A stretch of DNA of 10,000 nt, from contig JAIWNI010000228.1 of NCBI GenBank assembly GCA_025331435.1, positions 1-10,000 of the forward strand, read 5' to 3'. The translations under genes were made by a program, and so were the position numbers. This DNA comes from Choanephora cucurbitarum (Eukaryota > Mucoromycota > Mucoromycetes > Mucorales > Choanephoraceae). The notes under the pieces are model-generated. The model was not told the origin of the DNA and did no database searches. It worked only from the letters and a program-made list of their open reading frames with translations. Positions 8,362 to 10,000 of the stretch are shown piece by piece; position 1 is the first letter of the stretch, and every line of letters starts with the position of its first letter.

Positions 8362-8410
8362 TTGTCCGATTCAGGCAATTTGATTCGTTGACCATTTACT
8401 GTCACAGTAG

Positions 8411-8424
8411 AACGATCGATCGTT
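8411..8424. promoter_or_regulatory. Perfect 14-bp palindrome in a divergent promoter
   Basis: AACGATCGATCGTT equals its own reverse complement. It lies in the 181-bp gap between the OB-fold gene (minus) and the glycosylase-fold gene (plus), about 50 nt upstream of the minus-strand TATA box and 65 nt before the plus-strand ATG. A dimeric regulator site controlling both genes is a reasonable guess; no known factor site was recognised. Confidence 0.45.
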
Positions 8425-8488
8425 TGTTATTTGAGTTTGACTGTTCCGCCTTTTTTTTTAGCCATTTCTTATCTTTTGTTTACTTCCT

Positions 8489-9106
8489 ATGCTTGATTAT
8501 CAGTTCTCCCAAATTCTCTTTGTTGAAGCTTTTCTTTTGAAGGATGAAGTTTTCTTCTACCACAGAAAAGACCGGTTGTTTCATCAGTTGAAGCGTAAGT
8601 AGAGGTGCAGTGGTGTATTCAATAACACTAAAACTGTGTTATAGGTATCCTCTTTCCGCAGTTAGTCGTCGATGAAGATGCTGCGGAATCCTTGAATGAA
8701 GACTTTGAGGTGAACTTTCACCATTTCTTGGATGATGAACCCTGTGGGAGCGTCCGTTGTTTTGTCGACCCTGAGGATGCCAGGAACGCCCGTGCTGAAT
8801 TTTGGAAGAAGATGAAGCTGTTGCAACCCAGTATGGTTGTTATTAGCAGTGGAAGATTGGCTAGAACCATCTTCCAGCTGAATAGCAACTTTACTGGGGA
8901 GTATACAGTAAAGACCTGGAACAACAGTGGCCGTGAAACTGTTTTTTTCTGTGTTCCTAGCACCAGGAAAGAGCACAGGGAGAACGTTGACGCGTAAGTC
9001 GTATTTTGTTGGACGTCTACCTTTTTGTTTTAACTTCTTTTTCCTCTTTAGGGCCTTTGATTCTCTTCTGGCCAGAATTGAAGATCTCGGTCTAGATTTC
9101 GAATAA
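8489..9106 (+). CDS. Divergent uracil-glycosylase-fold protein lacking the catalytic motif, three exons
   Basis: Exons are 8489-8594, 8645-8993 and 9052-9106. Introns of 50 and 58 nt both have perfect GTAAGT donors and TAG acceptors and restore frame to 169 aa. The protein aligns by eye along its length with the glycosylase at 1112-1678: ILFV (9-12) with ILFV; FFYHRKDRLFHQL (22-34) with FFSASRNRFFQYL without gaps; NFHHFLDD with NISFTNYV; MVVISSGRLA (99-108) with ICFVGVKCA; GEY (120-122) with GEY; and FFCVPSTR (136-143) with VYCVPSGS. The catalytic GINPS loop is missing: EAFLLKDE stands in its place, so an active glycosylase is unlikely. The VPS of motif 2 remains. It may bind DNA without cutting the glycosidic bond. 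The ATG at 8489 is the only one fitting; an in-frame TAG lies 30 nt upstream. Homology was judged from two sequences only, so an unrelated fold stays possible. It is convergent with the OTU gene. Confidence 0.7.
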
Positions 9107-9107
9107 A
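9102..9107 (+). terminator. Polyadenylation signal overlapping the stop of the glycosylase-fold gene
   Basis: AATAAA contains the TAA stop at 9104-9106, the same arrangement as at the end of the Helitron gene. Confidence 0.5.
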
Positions 9108-9251
9108 TTAAAGTTTAGATCTTTTTATGCATGTTTTGTCGCGTTTTTTTGACAGGTTCCTTTTTTGGTAACTGTACTATGTCTATTTTTAGGTTAGCGG
9201 TTCCTTTTTTTTTCGGATCATTAGAATAATTTTTAACCATATATGGATATG

Positions 9252-9257
9252 TTTATT
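9252..9257 (-). terminator. Polyadenylation signal overlapping the OTU gene stop
   Basis: The minus strand reads AATAAA across the TAA stop at 9255-9253. About 146 nt separate it from the convergent glycosylase-fold gene; that gap holds only T-rich sequence with a short repeated GGTTCCTTTTTT. Confidence 0.5.
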
Positions 9258-9855
9258 GAAAAAATAAATCTTCAAAAAATGGCTGTAAAGGATGTGTTTG
9301 GATATCAATGTTTAATTGTTCAGAGTACCGGTAGCATTGAAGGTGGTCAATAGTACCAAAAAAAGAAATAATGAATGCTGGTTCTTTGTTCTCTTGGTGT
9401 TCGTAGGAGTAGTATTTATCCCCCAGCTTCTCTACAATGGTGACCTTGAAAGTCAGTACGGCTATCCAGATCATGTCTGGTACAGTAAACCACCAGTCTG
9501 TTGTGTCGTTTGGAACCATAGTCAACGCGCGTTTGGTGGACAGAAAGTCATCATACATTAAAAATTCTTCAAACTGGCTTTCATAGGTAAGAAGTGTTTC
9601 CAGGAGCATCAGTCTTACGGCTGCCCCTAGTCGGTCCGCGTTGTACTGATTTTCGTTTGTTCCGTATGCCAAACAGCAATAGCCGCACCAACCGTTGGTA
9701 TCAGGATCGTAAATGCTTATTCCATTTTCTTGTCTAATTTCTGACTTGTAATCTGCTAAAAAATCGTTTGCGTATGGTGATTTGGCTTCTTCTTTCGCTT
9801 GGTTGATTATGATATTTACAATGTCCTTTTTTGTATGTTGTTGTGTTGGTTTCAT
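9253..9855 (-). CDS. OTU-type cysteine protease, free-standing
   Basis: The 200-residue intronless protein has an OTU (ovarian tumour) deubiquitinase core. The nucleophile region DPDTNGWCGYCCLAYG (50-65) corresponds to the family's D-G-N-C-(G/L)-F-R box, with D52 and C57 as the likely catalytic pair and two more Cys close by. WWFTVPDMIWIAVLTFKVTI (121-140) matches the stretch W-M-T-M-P-D-M-x-x-x-I-A seen in OTU proteins carried by plant and fungal transposons. The late catalytic histidine is probably H171 in GTIDHLQCYRY. OTU enzymes remove ubiquitin from proteins. There is no signal peptide or membrane segment. OTU domains are known as fused parts of some Helitron proteins and as cargo of Mutator-like elements; here it stands alone. 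The N of the usual D-G-N-C is displaced (N54, G55, W56), so activity is not certain. The start at 9855 follows a C/T-rich leader. Confidence 0.78.
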   Translation of the reverse strand: MKPTQQHTKKDIVNIIINQAKEEAKSPYANDFLADYKSEIRQENGISIYDPDTNGWCGYCCLAYGTNENQYNADRLGAAVRLMLLETLLTYESQFEEFLMYDDFLSTKRALTMVPNDTTDWWFTVPDMIWIAVLTFKVTIVEKLGDKYYSYEHQENKEPAFIISFFGTIDHLQCYRYSEQLNIDIQTHPLQPFFEDLFFQ

Positions 9856-10000
9856 TTTGGGGTAGAAAGAAAGAGCTGCAGATTGTAAGACGTGAGAGTA
9901 AATAAAAAGAAAAAAGACAAAGAGTTAGAAAAATTTTCAAGCACCGTTTATTTTTGTCAGCTTTGTGTAACCACTGCTGATTTTATTTTTGTTTACTTTT
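9856..10000 (-). promoter_or_regulatory. Upstream region of the OTU gene
   Basis: On the minus strand this is a pyrimidine-rich leader (CTCTTTCTTTCTACCCC just before the ATG) with two AAAAATAAA boxes, at about 9947-9955 and 9981-9990. The second shares CAAAAATAAAAT with the upstream region of the 7145 gene. No open frame is supported here. Confidence 0.35.

Noticed and set aside
8214..8405. Minus-strand open frame overlapping the start of the OB-fold gene
   Set aside because: It begins at GTG rather than ATG and contains the TATA box; its 3' part is out of frame with the conserved domain. It remains only as a weak alternative first exon.
8662..8976. Minus-strand frames of 81 and 104 codons
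   Set aside because: They are antisense to the second exon of the glycosylase-fold gene, whose splicing and motif match are much stronger.

Overview
The window looks like nuclear DNA of a eukaryote, most likely a fungus and perhaps an early-diverging one (Mucoromycota-like; this placement is inference). The reasons are very short introns (50 to 63 nt) with GTAAGT-type donors and TAG/CAG acceptors, a CTAAC-type branch site in one intron, TATA boxes, pyrimidine-rich leaders, AATAAA signals, T/A-rich spacers and no bacterial ribosome-binding pattern.

Layout, left to right: a 1.1 kb T-rich gene-free stretch with a degenerate repeat of about 143 bp period and a perfect 10-bp hairpin; a minus-strand MUG/TDG-type uracil-DNA glycosylase (1112-1678) whose start codon abuts a perfect (ATTTTT)17 microsatellite; a plus-strand four-exon Helitron Rep/helicase gene (2132-6128; 1269 aa spliced) with an intact HUH nuclease, both catalytic-type tyrosines and PIF1-type helicase motifs; a convergent minus-strand gene (6198-7145) with an SSB/OB-fold-like head and an SQ/TQ-rich tail; a three-exon minus-strand gene (7476-8307) for a probable second OB-fold protein; a divergent three-exon plus-strand gene (8489-9106) that aligns along its length with the window's glycosylase but lacks the catalytic GINP motif; and a minus-strand OTU-type cysteine protease (9253-9855).

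The Helitron gene is the anchor. Replication protein A-like proteins and OTU domains are known cargo of Helitrons in other eukaryotes, so free-standing OB-fold and OTU genes beside RepHel fit a large Helitron or Helitron-derived element. The two uracil-glycosylase-fold proteins, one apparently active and one a probable pseudoenzyme, are not standard cargo known to me and are the most interesting content. I could not find element termini (5' TC, or 3' hairpin plus CTRR), so whether all six genes belong to one mobile unit is unproven. Reading frames were spliced by hand; every proposed intron restores frame exactly.
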